Below, piece by piece: positions 1-6,339 of a stretch of 14,850 nt of DNA. Under the pieces are notes generated by a model that was not told the DNA's origin, ran no database searches, and saw nothing but the letters and a program-made list of their open reading frames with translations. This stretch comes from Bacteriovoracaceae bacterium UBA1018 (GTDB taxonomy: Bacteria; Bdellovibrionota; UBA1018): NCBI GenBank assembly GCA_002291495.1, contig DBAE01000116.1:7371-22220 (forward strand), written 5' to 3'. A program made the position numbers and the translations under genes. The stretch's first letter is position 1. Each line of letters opens with the position of its first letter.

Positions 1-2
1 TC

Positions 3-1814
3 CTAGGAATGGGCGAGTTGTCGCGACTTTATCAAAAACTTTTCTACGGTAGCTCTTTAGCAACGGATGTATCGGGGGGGCTCTATGTGCCTCATGATCC
101 GGGTATGCTCTACTTCCAGGTCGAAGTCGACAGCGTAGAGAAAGTCACCCAAGCGGCAAAGCAAATATTAGAAGAGATTCTTCGCCTTCAGAAAGAGGGC
201 CCAACTGAAGAAGAGTTGGAACGTGTCATTGTTAATTCTGAAAGTGAAAGACTGTACTCCACACAAACTGCGGACGGCATGGCAGGGCGACTTGGTTTTC
301 TGAAGTTTGTCGTGGGCGATATGCAGTTTGATGAGGGCTATCTTGAAGAACTTCGTTCTGTGGACGCACGTAAGATCCAAGAAGTCGCAGCTAAGTATTT
401 CGATCCTCGTCGCATGAGCGGTGCGCTTTTATTGCCAAAGGGCGTGCAGTACGATTTGAAAGAGATCGCTGAACTTGGCAAAAAAATGCTTGAGCCACAG
501 GTTGAAGAGACTTCTGTAAAAACTAAAAAAGGCTCGACGAAGAAAGAAGTTTTCCCAGGACCACGACCCGAAGTCATTACTTTAAGTAATGGGATGAAAG
601 TGATCTATCGCGAGCGAGCTCAATCGCATGTGATGAGCATTCACTCAGCGACTTTAGGTGGAATGCGACTCGAGCTTTCTGATCCTGTCGAAAGTGCTCA
701 GAAAGACTGGGGCGCAAGTAACCTTATGGCCATGACCTGGACTAAAGGAACGCCTGACAAAGATGCGCGTAAGATTGCTTCGATCGTAGAGGGAAGCGCG
801 GCAAACCTAGACGGTTTTTCGGGACGCCATACCGTTGGAGTTCAAACCACGGGACTTGCACGGGATTGGAAAGTGCTGTCAGAGCTATTCAACGAGACAC
901 TTTTTCACCCTACATTTCCTACGAGCGAGCTCGAGCACTCTAAACGTGTCGTCGAAGAATCAATTCGAAGTATCGAAGATCATTCGGCTCAGCTTGCATC
1001 GAAATTGTTTTTAGAAACTCTTTTCGAAAAACATCCTTACGGACACCTCACTGCTGGATCACTTGAAAGCGTTCGTTCGATTGATAGTGCGAAGCTCAAG
1101 GCGTTTCATCAACGCTGGGTTAAGCCTTCTAATCTCACTTTGACAGTGGTGGGTGCAGTTAAGCGACGTGACCTGGACCACTGGCTAAAAGATCTAGAGA
1201 AGCAAACCAATCGTGGGCCTACAGAGAACTTGCTGAATAAGAAAGTCGACGAAGAGACCGCTCTTAAGGCACCTCGTTGGACTGAGAAAAGTCTCGGTCG
1301 TGAGCAGCTTCATATTATTGTGGGCGGACTCGGGATCAGACTGACAGATCCAGAGCGCTACACATTGCGCATTTTACAAAACATCTTAGGCGGACAAAGC
1401 GGAAGACTCTTCATTGAGCTCCGTGAAAAGAAGAGTCTTGGATATACTGTCGCACCGATCAGTTTTGAAGGGATGGAGCGTGGCTACGTAGGAACTTACA
1501 TCGCGTGCTCTCCTTCAAAACGTCAGGAAGCGATAGACGGAATTAAGACCGTGCTAGAGGTTCTCGCAAAGAAAGGTCCGACACCTGCTGAGATGGCTCG
1601 TGCTAAAGAGTTTTATCTCGGACGTCGTGCGATGGATCTGCAAAGTGACTCGTCACTAGCGTCTTACTACGGTCTCGAAGCCGTCTATAACTTGCCGTAT
1701 CTGACCGAGGAAGAAATCGTTCGACGTATCAGTGCCGTAAAACCAAAAGACGTGCAGGACTTCTGCCGTAAGTTTTTGGTCGAGCCGCATATGGTGACGA
1801 CAGTGGTGGGATAA
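3..1814 (+). CDS. M16 (pitrilysin/insulinase-like) zinc peptidase, 5' end missing
   Basis: The 3' part of a gene that begins left of the window. The first ATG (position 9) is internal, because the frame is open to the edge and reads LG-MGELSRLYQKL, the conserved LGxGxxSRLxxxL element in the second half of an M16 domain. From that ATG, residues 1-165 complete the first M16 unit. A charged linker (about 165-186) follows, then a second full unit begins at PEVITLSNGMKVIY (187-200). The second unit lacks HxxEH: the aligned stretch GASNLMAMTWTKGT (235-248) has no zinc ligands. It keeps the R/Y-type element REKKSLGYT (near 472). This is usual for two-unit M16 proteins, where one half is catalytic and the other structural, so the active site should lie in the missing upstream part. 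It probably acts in the periplasm on peptides or misfolded proteins, but the signal peptide is not visible. The family call is firm; the substrate is unknown. Confidence 0.93.
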   Translation, partial: LGMGELSRLYQKLFYGSSLATDVSGGLYVPHDPGMLYFQVEVDSVEKVTQAAKQILEEILRLQKEGPTEEELERVIVNSESERLYSTQTADGMAGRLGFLKFVVGDMQFDEGYLEELRSVDARKIQEVAAKYFDPRRMSGALLLPKGVQYDLKEIAELGKKMLEPQVEETSVKTKKGSTKKEVFPGPRPEVITLSNGMKVIYRERAQSHVMSIHSATLGGMRLELSDPVESAQKDWGASNLMAMTWTKGTPDKDARKIASIVEGSAANLDGFSGRHTVGVQTTGLARDWKVLSELFNETLFHPTFPTSELEHSKRVVEESIRSIEDHSAQLASKLFLETLFEKHPYGHLTAGSLESVRSIDSAKLKAFHQRWVKPSNLTLTVVGAVKRRDLDHWLKDLEKQTNRGPTENLLNKKVDEETALKAPRWTEKSLGREQLHIIVGGLGIRLTDPERYTLRILQNILGGQSGRLFIELREKKSLGYTVAPISFEGMERGYVGTYIACSPSKRQEAIDGIKTVLEVLAKKGPTPAEMARAKEFYLGRRAMDLQSDSSLASYYGLEAVYNLPYLTEEEIVRRISAVKPKDVQDFCRKFLVEPHMVTTVVG

Positions 1815-1818
1815 CGAC

Positions 1819-1840
1819 AAAAGGTGCTCCACACCTTTTT
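1819..1840 (+). terminator. Small hairpin with T-run after the M16 gene
   Basis: AAAAGGTG (1819-1826) pairs perfectly with CACCTTTT (1832-1839) around a 5-nt loop, with one more T following, four bases after the TAA of the peptidase gene. The T-run is itself part of the stem, so this is a short, rather weak intrinsic terminator or attenuator. A GTG at 1824 that could start the next reading frame lies inside the hairpin, which argues for a later start of that gene. Confidence 0.5.
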
Positions 1841-1859
1841 GTCTAGTCTCGCGTCAAAG

Positions 1860-2729
1860 ATGTTGATCTCTAAAATGTACGATCATGAGCTTCGGATTTT
1901 TATTTTGCCGAGTCCAGGTGTGAACTGGGCTTCGCCAGCTTCGCTCGCGCTTTCGACTGCTTTTTATAAATTAGGTGGGTGGCCGCGTGCGATAGGGCAT
2001 GTGACGATTAATATCGAGTCGTCGGGTGTAGGGCTCGAACCCATATCCATACACACCGGGATTTGTCAGGCCGAACGAAACGAAGGCCGAGCTGAGATCT
2101 TGCGCAAAGGTTACGGACTGGGAATTCTGTTTCATGACTTTAAAGGCATGCTCGAAAGCAAGGATGATCTTGAGCAAGAGATCGCTGGCCGCATGAAACG
2201 CGGAAATCTTTCTTTCATTAAAATCGGCATCAGTCGCGGTGCCGCTGAGCGCATGGCTGAATTTCTTAAACAATTCCGAGATAAGCGTGCTTGCGATCAT
2301 TACGGATCCGCACATCGTCCGCTCTACGCCGAAGGTGCAGGTTGTGCGACATTTGCTGCTGCGTTTTTGGAGATCGCAGGGCTGCTTGAACAAGAGTATG
2401 TGGATTCGTGGATCAGGCATCGACGTTTACCTCTCACTCACATTGGTGGCCCAAAAACGGGCACGAAGGTGAGCTTTCTTAAAATGCTGACCTGTATGAA
2501 ATGGGCTGAAGAAAAAGAGCCTCACGAAAAGTTAGCGCTCTATGATCCGGATCTCATGCATGAGTGGGTGATGAAAACTATTCAGACCGCTCAGACTAAA
2601 GAGGCACCGAAGTTTCGAGTAGAGAAAGTAGGTAATACCTACGGTGTAGTCTTTGATCGTCAAGAAATGCATTGTCCAAATGGAGAGATACTTAGAAGCG
2701 AGCAGGATCGGCTTCGAACCACTAGGTAA
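1860..2729 (+). CDS. Unnamed protein; possible permuted papain-like (NlpC/P60-type) fold
   Basis: 289 residues from the ATG at 1860. The frame is open from GTG 1824 (301 aa), but that codon sits in the hairpin. ATG 1875, just before YDHELRIFILPSP, is equally possible. None of the three has a good ribosome binding site. I do not recognise the family. There is no signal peptide or membrane segment. Two elements resemble circularly permuted NlpC/P60 or LRAT-type enzymes, where the histidine precedes the cysteine: IGHVTINIE (His about residue 47) and EGAGCATFAAAFL (Cys about 162), which looks like the NCxxFxxxxL helix start. Just before that cysteine is a His-rich motif, DHYGSAHRPLY. If correct, it would be a cysteine hydrolase or acyltransferase, but this is inference from motif order only. 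Its stop abuts a stop-terminated reading frame on the opposite strand at 2730. Confidence 0.75.
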   Translation: MLISKMYDHELRIFILPSPGVNWASPASLALSTAFYKLGGWPRAIGHVTINIESSGVGLEPISIHTGICQAERNEGRAEILRKGYGLGILFHDFKGMLESKDDLEQEIAGRMKRGNLSFIKIGISRGAAERMAEFLKQFRDKRACDHYGSAHRPLYAEGAGCATFAAAFLEIAGLLEQEYVDSWIRHRRLPLTHIGGPKTGTKVSFLKMLTCMKWAEEKEPHEKLALYDPDLMHEWVMKTIQTAQTKEAPKFRVEKVGNTYGVVFDRQEMHCPNGEILRSEQDRLRTTR

Positions 2730-2903
2730 TTACTCAGTATTTTTTTCAGGTGAGTACTTGAGATAGGCCTCTGTGATCAGTTGATTTTGTATATCGTAAG
2801 CTTTCCAAAAATTCTTTGTGATGGTCAACTTGTAGAGTTCATACAGCTGATGAGGATTGAAAGTCTTACTACTTTCAATCGCAAAATTTAGGAAACTGAT
2901 AAA
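2730..2903 (-). pseudogene. Displaced C-terminal coding segment of the 2888-3550 gene (frameshift)
   Basis: This stretch has no start codon, but on the minus strand it reads 57 protein-like codons without a stop, beginning FISFLNFAIESSKTFNPHQL and ending YLKYSPEKNTE before TAA at 2732-2730. It is in the -1 frame relative to the gene at 3550-2888, whose reading ends in ...NEIEDINN-LSVS. Adding one T to the TTT run (plus strand about 2901-2906) would join the two as ...EDINN-FISFLNFAIESS..., giving a protein of about 273 residues. Its stop would then sit directly beside the stop of the plus-strand gene (2727-2729), as expected for compact convergent genes. No canonical slippery heptamer is present. 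The cause could be a real mutation, a sequencing error in an A/T run, or normal early termination with a decayed tail. Confidence 0.6.
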
Positions 2904-3550
2904 TTATTAATATCTTCAATTTCGTTGGGAGATAGTGCCAAGAGTGATGACGTGGTGATATCTTCCCGATGAGTTAATAGAAGATTTCTAAATTTCTTTA
3001 AACCGGAATAGGCAGAATATCCCATGCCTGTGCGAGTGCTCAGTGTTACTAAATCTTTTCTCGTAATTTCATCCAAAAGTCGAAAGGCTTGATAAAGGGC
3101 TTTCCTCGCTCTTTCAAATTTCTCGAGTTCGGGTTCTGTGGATCTATTCAGAGCCGCGTCTATAGAAGCACTCACAACTTCTTTTTGTTTGGCGAGACTA
3201 GTCTTCATTTCGTTGATTATGAGATTAAGTGCAGCGAGTTTTCTTTTCGACTTTCGATACTGATTTGCTTTTTCTGTGAAGAAAAGTAGATTCAATTGTT
3301 TTTCAATCGGAGAGGTGTTGTCCCAATAGTTCGAATTGGAGTCAGAAAGGTTCGCTGCAGCTTTGATCGCTTCATCGTATACTCTGTTCAATTGCGACAA
3401 TTCTGCAAAGGCCATCTCTAAGCTTTTGTGATCTTCTGACGAAAAGGTCAGGTACTTACGACAATCTGGGATCGACGCAAATACATGTTTTAGATTTGAA
3501 AGTCCTACGCAACAAATTAAAGCGAGTGCAACCAGTCTAGCCGTCTTCAT
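2888..3550 (-). CDS. Secreted, helical protein of unknown family (C-terminus probably frameshifted)
   Basis: 220 residues. The N-terminus MKTARLVALALICCVGLSNL and following residues to about FA (25) form a good Sec signal peptide, so the protein is predicted to be periplasmic or exported. The rest is almost all helix-forming, rich in Lys, Glu, Leu and Ala, with coiled-coil potential around residues 90-170 (KSKRKLAALNLIINEMKTSL and onward). No catalytic motif is visible. The mature part has only one cysteine, near the N-terminus (PDCRKYL). The start ATG has a poor ribosome binding site. It lies 48 bp downstream of the other small secreted gene on the same strand, and no convincing promoter is seen in the gap, so the two are likely co-transcribed. 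The reading frame ends early compared with the protein-like sequence that continues in another frame to 2730. Function unknown. Confidence 0.75.
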   Translation of the reverse strand: MKTARLVALALICCVGLSNLKHVFASIPDCRKYLTFSSEDHKSLEMAFAELSQLNRVYDEAIKAAANLSDSNSNYWDNTSPIEKQLNLLFFTEKANQYRKSKRKLAALNLIINEMKTSLAKQKEVVSASIDAALNRSTEPELEKFERARKALYQAFRLLDEITRKDLVTLSTRTGMGYSAYSGLKKFRNLLLTHREDITTSSLLALSPNEIEDINNLSVS

Positions 3551-3598
3551 GAACTCGCGTATTACATTGTAGGGTAGTCAATGCCAAGGAAAAAGGGA

Positions 3599-4255
3599 CT
3601 ATTCTTCACCCGTCAGGTCTTCTGCAGATCCTGCTGGTGGCTCATCTGAGTCACAGTTGTATTTGATATTCGCAGCTTTGATTGCTCTATGAAATTCTTC
3701 TTCTGGGTAAGGCTCTATCAAAGACTCATATTTTTCTCGGACCTGATCGAGAGTAGCTGAGTCCCAAGCTGGACCCGTGGGCTTAATAACGAGCTTGCGG
3801 ATACTCGTTTCATAGTCCTTCAACTTGGTAGGTGAGATGTGCTCTTTCGTGTTTTTTAGAAGGACTTCAATATCATTCTTACTCTTCGCTGCAGCAATCG
3901 AGTCCGCATAGGCGACCTGGGCAGCAAGTCTTTTTTTGAGGCGCTTTTGATACACATCAAGACTTGATGGCGCACCTTTTAGTTTTTGTAGTGCATCATT
4001 AATATCTTTGATTTGTTTAGCCGTCGGCTGTGCAGGTACCTGTTCGGGTCCAATCGAATGGATACTTTGGAGTGTCGGACAAGCGACAGGGCCTGTCAAA
4101 AGGCAAGGTAAATTGCCAAATAAGCTGACTTTATACTCGCAGCTTTTCTCCTCTGTGGCCTTCGGGGCGGGCTTCTTCACGGGTGGGGCACCCATCACCA
4201 TAGGCGAGGCAACCAGAAGCATAAAGGGGCCAATTAAACGAGAATGAGGACGCAT
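3599..4255 (-). CDS. Secreted protein of unknown family with Pro-rich N-terminus and acidic tail
   Basis: 218 residues. MRPHSRLIGPFMLLVASPMVMGA is a typical signal peptide (basic start, hydrophobic core, small residues before the cut). The mature protein starts with a Pro/Lys stretch (PPVKKPAPKATEEK). A cysteine-bearing segment follows (CEYKVSLFGNLPCLLTGPVAC). From about residue 78 to 200 it is mainly helical and charged. It ends in an acidic tail (DSDEPPAGSAEDLTGEE). The cysteines suggest disulfide bonding outside the cytoplasm. No known family was recognised. It is probably the first gene of a two-gene unit with the 2888-3550 gene and may be driven by a candidate promoter at 4287-4315. There is no clear ribosome binding site before its ATG. 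Confidence 0.75.
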   Translation of the reverse strand: MRPHSRLIGPFMLLVASPMVMGAPPVKKPAPKATEEKSCEYKVSLFGNLPCLLTGPVACPTLQSIHSIGPEQVPAQPTAKQIKDINDALQKLKGAPSSLDVYQKRLKKRLAAQVAYADSIAAAKSKNDIEVLLKNTKEHISPTKLKDYETSIRKLVIKPTGPAWDSATLDQVREKYESLIEPYPEEEFHRAIKAANIKYNCDSDEPPAGSAEDLTGEE

Positions 4256-4286
4256 TTAAAAGTAGTCTACGCAGGTTCTTAACGCT

Positions 4287-4315
4287 CGTCTACGGCACAC
4301 TTTTAGATGTGTCAA
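4287..4315 (-). promoter_or_regulatory. Candidate sigma70-type promoter for the 4255-3599 gene
   Basis: On the minus strand a perfect TTGACA (4315-4310) is followed after 17 bp by TAGACG (4292-4287), a poor -10 with three of six consensus bases. The start would give a leader of about 25 nt. The site overlaps a small dyad, CACTTTT (4298-4304) with AAAAGTG (4314-4320). The -35 is good and the -10 weak, so this is tentative. Confidence 0.3.
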
Positions 4316-4339
4316 AAGTGACCAAAGCCGAGACCGTCA

Positions 4340-4349
4340 AGACGCGTCT
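4340..4349. promoter_or_regulatory. 10-bp perfect palindrome just upstream of a -35 element
   Basis: AGACGCGTCT (4340-4349) is a perfect dyad ending 4 bp before the TTGACA of the promoter for the 4458 gene. It lies within a wider inverted pair, GAGAC (4330-4334) and GTCTC (4346-4350). The position suits a regulator binding site, but a 10-bp palindrome can occur by chance. Confidence 0.25.
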
Positions 4350-4353
4350 CCCT

Positions 4354-4381
4354 TTGACAGGATTAAGAATCGTTCTATCAT
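4354..4381 (+). promoter_or_regulatory. Strong sigma70-type promoter for the 4458 gene
   Basis: TTGACA (4354-4359, perfect) and TATCAT (4376-4381, five of six) are separated by 16 bp, upstream of a gene with a good ribosome binding site. Transcription should begin near 4388, leaving a 5' leader of about 70 nt. Confidence 0.6.
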
Positions 4382-4387
4382 AGAGTA

Positions 4388-4457
4388 TGGGGGCGATTAT
4401 ATGTCCGGCTACTTAAGTCGGTTATAGGCGACCCTAGCTCGGGGAGGTTTTTACTAA
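4388..4457 (+). promoter_or_regulatory. Leader with a stem-loop and a possibly masked ribosome binding site
   Basis: CCGGCT (4405-4410) can pair with AGTCGG (4416-4421), including one G-U pair, around the loop ACTTA. Further on, CCC (4432-4434) can pair with GGG (4441-4443), directly beside the GGAGG ribosome binding site (4443-4447), which lies 10 nt before the ATG. A G-run near the expected transcript start (4389-4393) could compete for the same CCC. It does not match any riboswitch class I can recall, and the competing stems are only 3 bp long. Confidence 0.25.
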
Positions 4458-5069
4458 ATGAGCGATAAGAGCAACTTAAAATTAGTCACCCAACCTCAGG
4501 CTTTTTTCCATGAGCTCGTGTCCGAAGCGTTGGGCCATCAGCAAGTAAAGACGCAGCCAGAAACTGAAATGTATCTGGTCAATCTTCTCAATCAATTTAT
4601 GACTACGGATAAACTCTATCCACGAGATGCCGAAGGCCATACACGCGAAGAACCACTTGCTCTCATGGTCAAAGAAGCTCTCGAACAACCAAAATCCGAA
4701 AATCAACGAGTCCTATTCAGACAAGTGGGAGACGTCTCTCTCTATATGGCAGGATTTTTCCAAGAGAGTCTGAGTCGCAAACTCGTCGATGTCGATTATT
4801 ACATCGATATGGGTGGTACAGCCTACAGCCACGTCGCTGCTCGAGTCGACGAAGCCGTATTTAGATCTCTCTATTCAGAACTTTCTGAAAAATTTGCTTC
4901 GCTAGTCGACGTGCTTGCAGAAGTTAGTGATAAAACCACTCCCAAAAACGAAAAGGACCTCCTTCGTTTGTACGAAGTTTGGGTCAGAACCAAGAGTGAA
5001 CGTGCCGCAAAAGCACTTCAGGCGGCGGGGATATTGCCTAACGATAGCGTAAAAAAAGGCTGGCAGTAG
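4458..5069 (+). CDS. Unnamed conserved-looking cytoplasmic protein
   Basis: 203 residues starting at ATG 4458, with GGAGG (4443-4447) 10 nt upstream, the clearest start in the window. There is no signal peptide, membrane segment or cysteine, so it is expected to be soluble and cytoplasmic. The sequence is mostly helical: FFHELVSEALGHQQVKTQPETEMYL near the start; then VLFRQVGDVSLYMAGFF and DVDYYIDMGGTAYSHVA (about 86-130), which look like the most structured part; then a long charged C-terminal helix (LLRLYEVWVRTKSERAAKAL). I recognise no family or catalytic motif. It has its own strong promoter and a leader with possible structure. A long palindrome that includes its stop codon follows. Function unknown. 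Confidence 0.85.
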   Translation: MSDKSNLKLVTQPQAFFHELVSEALGHQQVKTQPETEMYLVNLLNQFMTTDKLYPRDAEGHTREEPLALMVKEALEQPKSENQRVLFRQVGDVSLYMAGFFQESLSRKLVDVDYYIDMGGTAYSHVAARVDEAVFRSLYSELSEKFASLVDVLAEVSDKTTPKNEKDLLRLYEVWVRTKSERAAKALQAAGILPNDSVKKGWQ

Positions 5070-5190
5070 CCTGGCTGCAAAGCTCTCTAAGCTTCGTTCT
5101 CAGTCGAAAACTTTCGTCGACGTACTTCAATGTACGTCTTCCTCAATTTTCTCCTTGCGGCCTCGCTAGAGAGCTTTTCGCTCAGGCTAC
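5066..5190. repeat. 125-nt imperfect palindrome between convergent genes
   Basis: The outer arms 5066-5089 and 5167-5190 are inverted copies matching at 20 of 24 positions; TAGAGAGCTTT in the right arm is exactly complementary to AAAGCTCTCTA in the left. At the centre GACGTAC (5119-5125) and GTACGTC (5132-5138) form a perfect 7-bp stem around TTCAAT. The segments between pair only in patches (GAAAA with TTTTC). The left arm includes the TAG stop of the preceding gene (5067-5069). The shape resembles dispersed intergenic stem-loop repeats and could also act as a transcript end for both convergent genes. Confidence 0.7.
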
Positions 5191-5211
5191 TCGATAACGG
5201 GTGGGCTCTTA

Positions 5212-5230
5212 CCTGGCTGCAAAGCTCACT
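5212..5230 (+). repeat. Second copy of the palindrome's left-arm sequence
   Basis: CCTGGCTGCAAAGCTC occurs at 5070-5085 and again at 5212-5227. Extending both to 19 nt gives one mismatch (5070-5088 against 5212-5230). The copy is in direct orientation, lies outside the main palindrome and ends 4 bp before the stop of the minus-strand gene at 5234. It suggests a truncated second unit or the trace of an insertion or deletion event. Confidence 0.65.
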
Positions 5231-5233
5231 GAA

Positions 5234-6337
5234 CTAGTTCCCAAATGGAATCGACACTCCAAAGCTCATCGTCTTAGACTCGATGGTGCCGCCAAACAAG
5301 AGTAGCTTGAGTTGCGCAGCGTCCACGCTGAAGGTCCAAGCGCGCGCATTTTTTCTGACTGGCAACGAGTAGCTTAAGCCAAGGGCGAGTTCTCGATTAT
5401 CAAATGGCTGGTAAACAGCGAGGCTAGCCGATACGGGTGCAAATTTGATCGAACTTGAAAACACGTGATTGTTTTTCAAGGCGTGCCGAGCAACCAGAAA
5501 CACTTGAGGACCGCTTAGGCCACTGACTCCGAATTGATCGTTAGTCACTGACATGGTGACATAGTAGAGACCAACATACGGCGTGATGGACCAAGATGAG
5601 TTTGGACCGGTGAGCGGTTTGCCAACGCGTAAGTTGTAACCCATAAATTTTGCATCTTCAGCAAGGTTTTTAGACAGTGTAAATACATTTGAAAAGACCG
5701 TGGCGCCTAGTTGCCAGCCATTGAGAAATAAATATCCCGCAGAGCCTTTGAGTGTAATTACTTTGGACGAGTAACTCACAGCTGATCCTTCAGTGTAATC
5801 CATGAGACTGATCCCAGCGCCCAATGAAAAGGTCCAACCTGATGGACCAGTGGTAGGATCTTTGGGTAAGTCGACACTCAATAAGCCGCGTTCGACTTTG
5901 CCGTATGGACTAATAGATACGAAGGTGAGCTCGCCCTTTTCAGAGTCTGGGATGATCTCACGCTGGATCCTAAAGACGCCGCTTTTGGATAGCTTAACGG
6001 GGATGTCGTTAACCATCAGTGTTCCATCTTGAGCTTTATATATTCCTTGCAACAAGACGCGCACTTTTTGGTGACCAATAAAAGTTCGAATAGGTAAAAC
6101 TTTGAGGTTCTTGATTTCCACATCTTTGATTTGGGAGTTTTCAATCCAATTTATCTTTTCACTGAGTTCTGATTCTGACTCTGCAAGACTCTCGCTGCCG
6201 ATGAAAATACAAAGCAATAGAAACACCTGCACGAAGCCGCGCCAAAATGGCGTGCTTGATGTGGGCCGGGTAGCACTCTTTGAAAGAGTGAACTTCTCGG
6301 TTATGCTTGATGTTAAATGGACAGCCCAAGAGATCAC
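5234..6337 (-). CDS. Putative outer-membrane beta-barrel protein
   Basis: Up to 367 residues, starting at GTG 6337. A hydrophobic stretch preceded by Arg (FWRGFVQVFLLLCIFIGSES, about 31-50) and then LAES looks like a signal peptide, so the N-terminal 30 Ser/Thr-rich residues may not be translated. An alternative GTG at 6232 would start just before the hydrophobic core. Residues about 60-160 form a compact beta-rich domain with VRVLLQGIYKAQDGTLMVND and KSGVFRIQREI, Ig-like in feel. From about 165 to the end there is an alternating hydrophobic pattern with aromatic girdles (GWTFSLGAGISL, GYLFLNGWQLGATVF, WSITPYVGLYYVTMSV, ELALGLSYSLPV, TMSFGVSIPFGN), consistent with a barrel of roughly 10-12 strands. 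No family name could be assigned. The gene diverges from the PilZ gene. Confidence 0.75.
   Translation of the reverse strand: MISWAVHLTSSITEKFTLSKSATRPTSSTPFWRGFVQVFLLLCIFIGSESLAESESELSEKINWIENSQIKDVEIKNLKVLPIRTFIGHQKVRVLLQGIYKAQDGTLMVNDIPVKLSKSGVFRIQREIIPDSEKGELTFVSISPYGKVERGLLSVDLPKDPTTGPSGWTFSLGAGISLMDYTEGSAVSYSSKVITLKGSAGYLFLNGWQLGATVFSNVFTLSKNLAEDAKFMGYNLRVGKPLTGPNSSWSITPYVGLYYVTMSVTNDQFGVSGLSGPQVFLVARHALKNNHVFSSSIKFAPVSASLAVYQPFDNRELALGLSYSLPVRKNARAWTFSVDAAQLKLLLFGGTIESKTMSFGVSIPFGN
6274..6290. promoter_or_regulatory. 17-nt perfect dyad in the divergent 5' region
   Basis: CACTCTTT-G-AAAGAGTG is a perfect 8-bp inverted repeat around one base. It overlaps the -35 of the candidate promoter for the PilZ gene. 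It falls inside the reading frame of the minus-strand gene only if that gene starts at 6337; with a start at 6232 it lies in a short divergent intergenic space. It is a plausible operator controlling both genes. Confidence 0.4.
6280..6307 (+). promoter_or_regulatory. Candidate promoter for the PilZ gene
   Basis: TTGAAA (6280-6285, five of six) and TATGCT (6302-6307, four of six) are 16 bp apart. A start near 6314 would leave a leader of about 26 nt before ATG 6340, with the ribosome-binding-like AAGAGA (6328-6333) inside it. Confidence 0.4.
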
Positions 6338-6339
6338 GT

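Noticed and set aside
1971..2420. 149-residue minus-strand open frame
   Set aside because: It lies wholly opposite the 1860-2729 gene, has a Cys/Arg/Thr-rich composition typical of a shadow frame, and has no ribosome binding site or recognisable domain.
2895..2910. Programmed -1 frameshift site
   Set aside because: No X-XXY-YYZ heptamer is present (the local reading is AAT AAT TTA) and no downstream stem-loop was evident, so a simple indel is more likely.
4388..4457. Known riboswitch (c-di-GMP, preQ1, guanidine)
   Set aside because: The leader lacks the conserved motifs of these classes; only short stems could be drawn.
6307..6339. TTG 6307 or ATG 6310 as the PilZ gene start
   Set aside because: They overlap the candidate -10 region or the transcript start, and ATG 6340 has a better-placed AAGAGA; not fully excluded.
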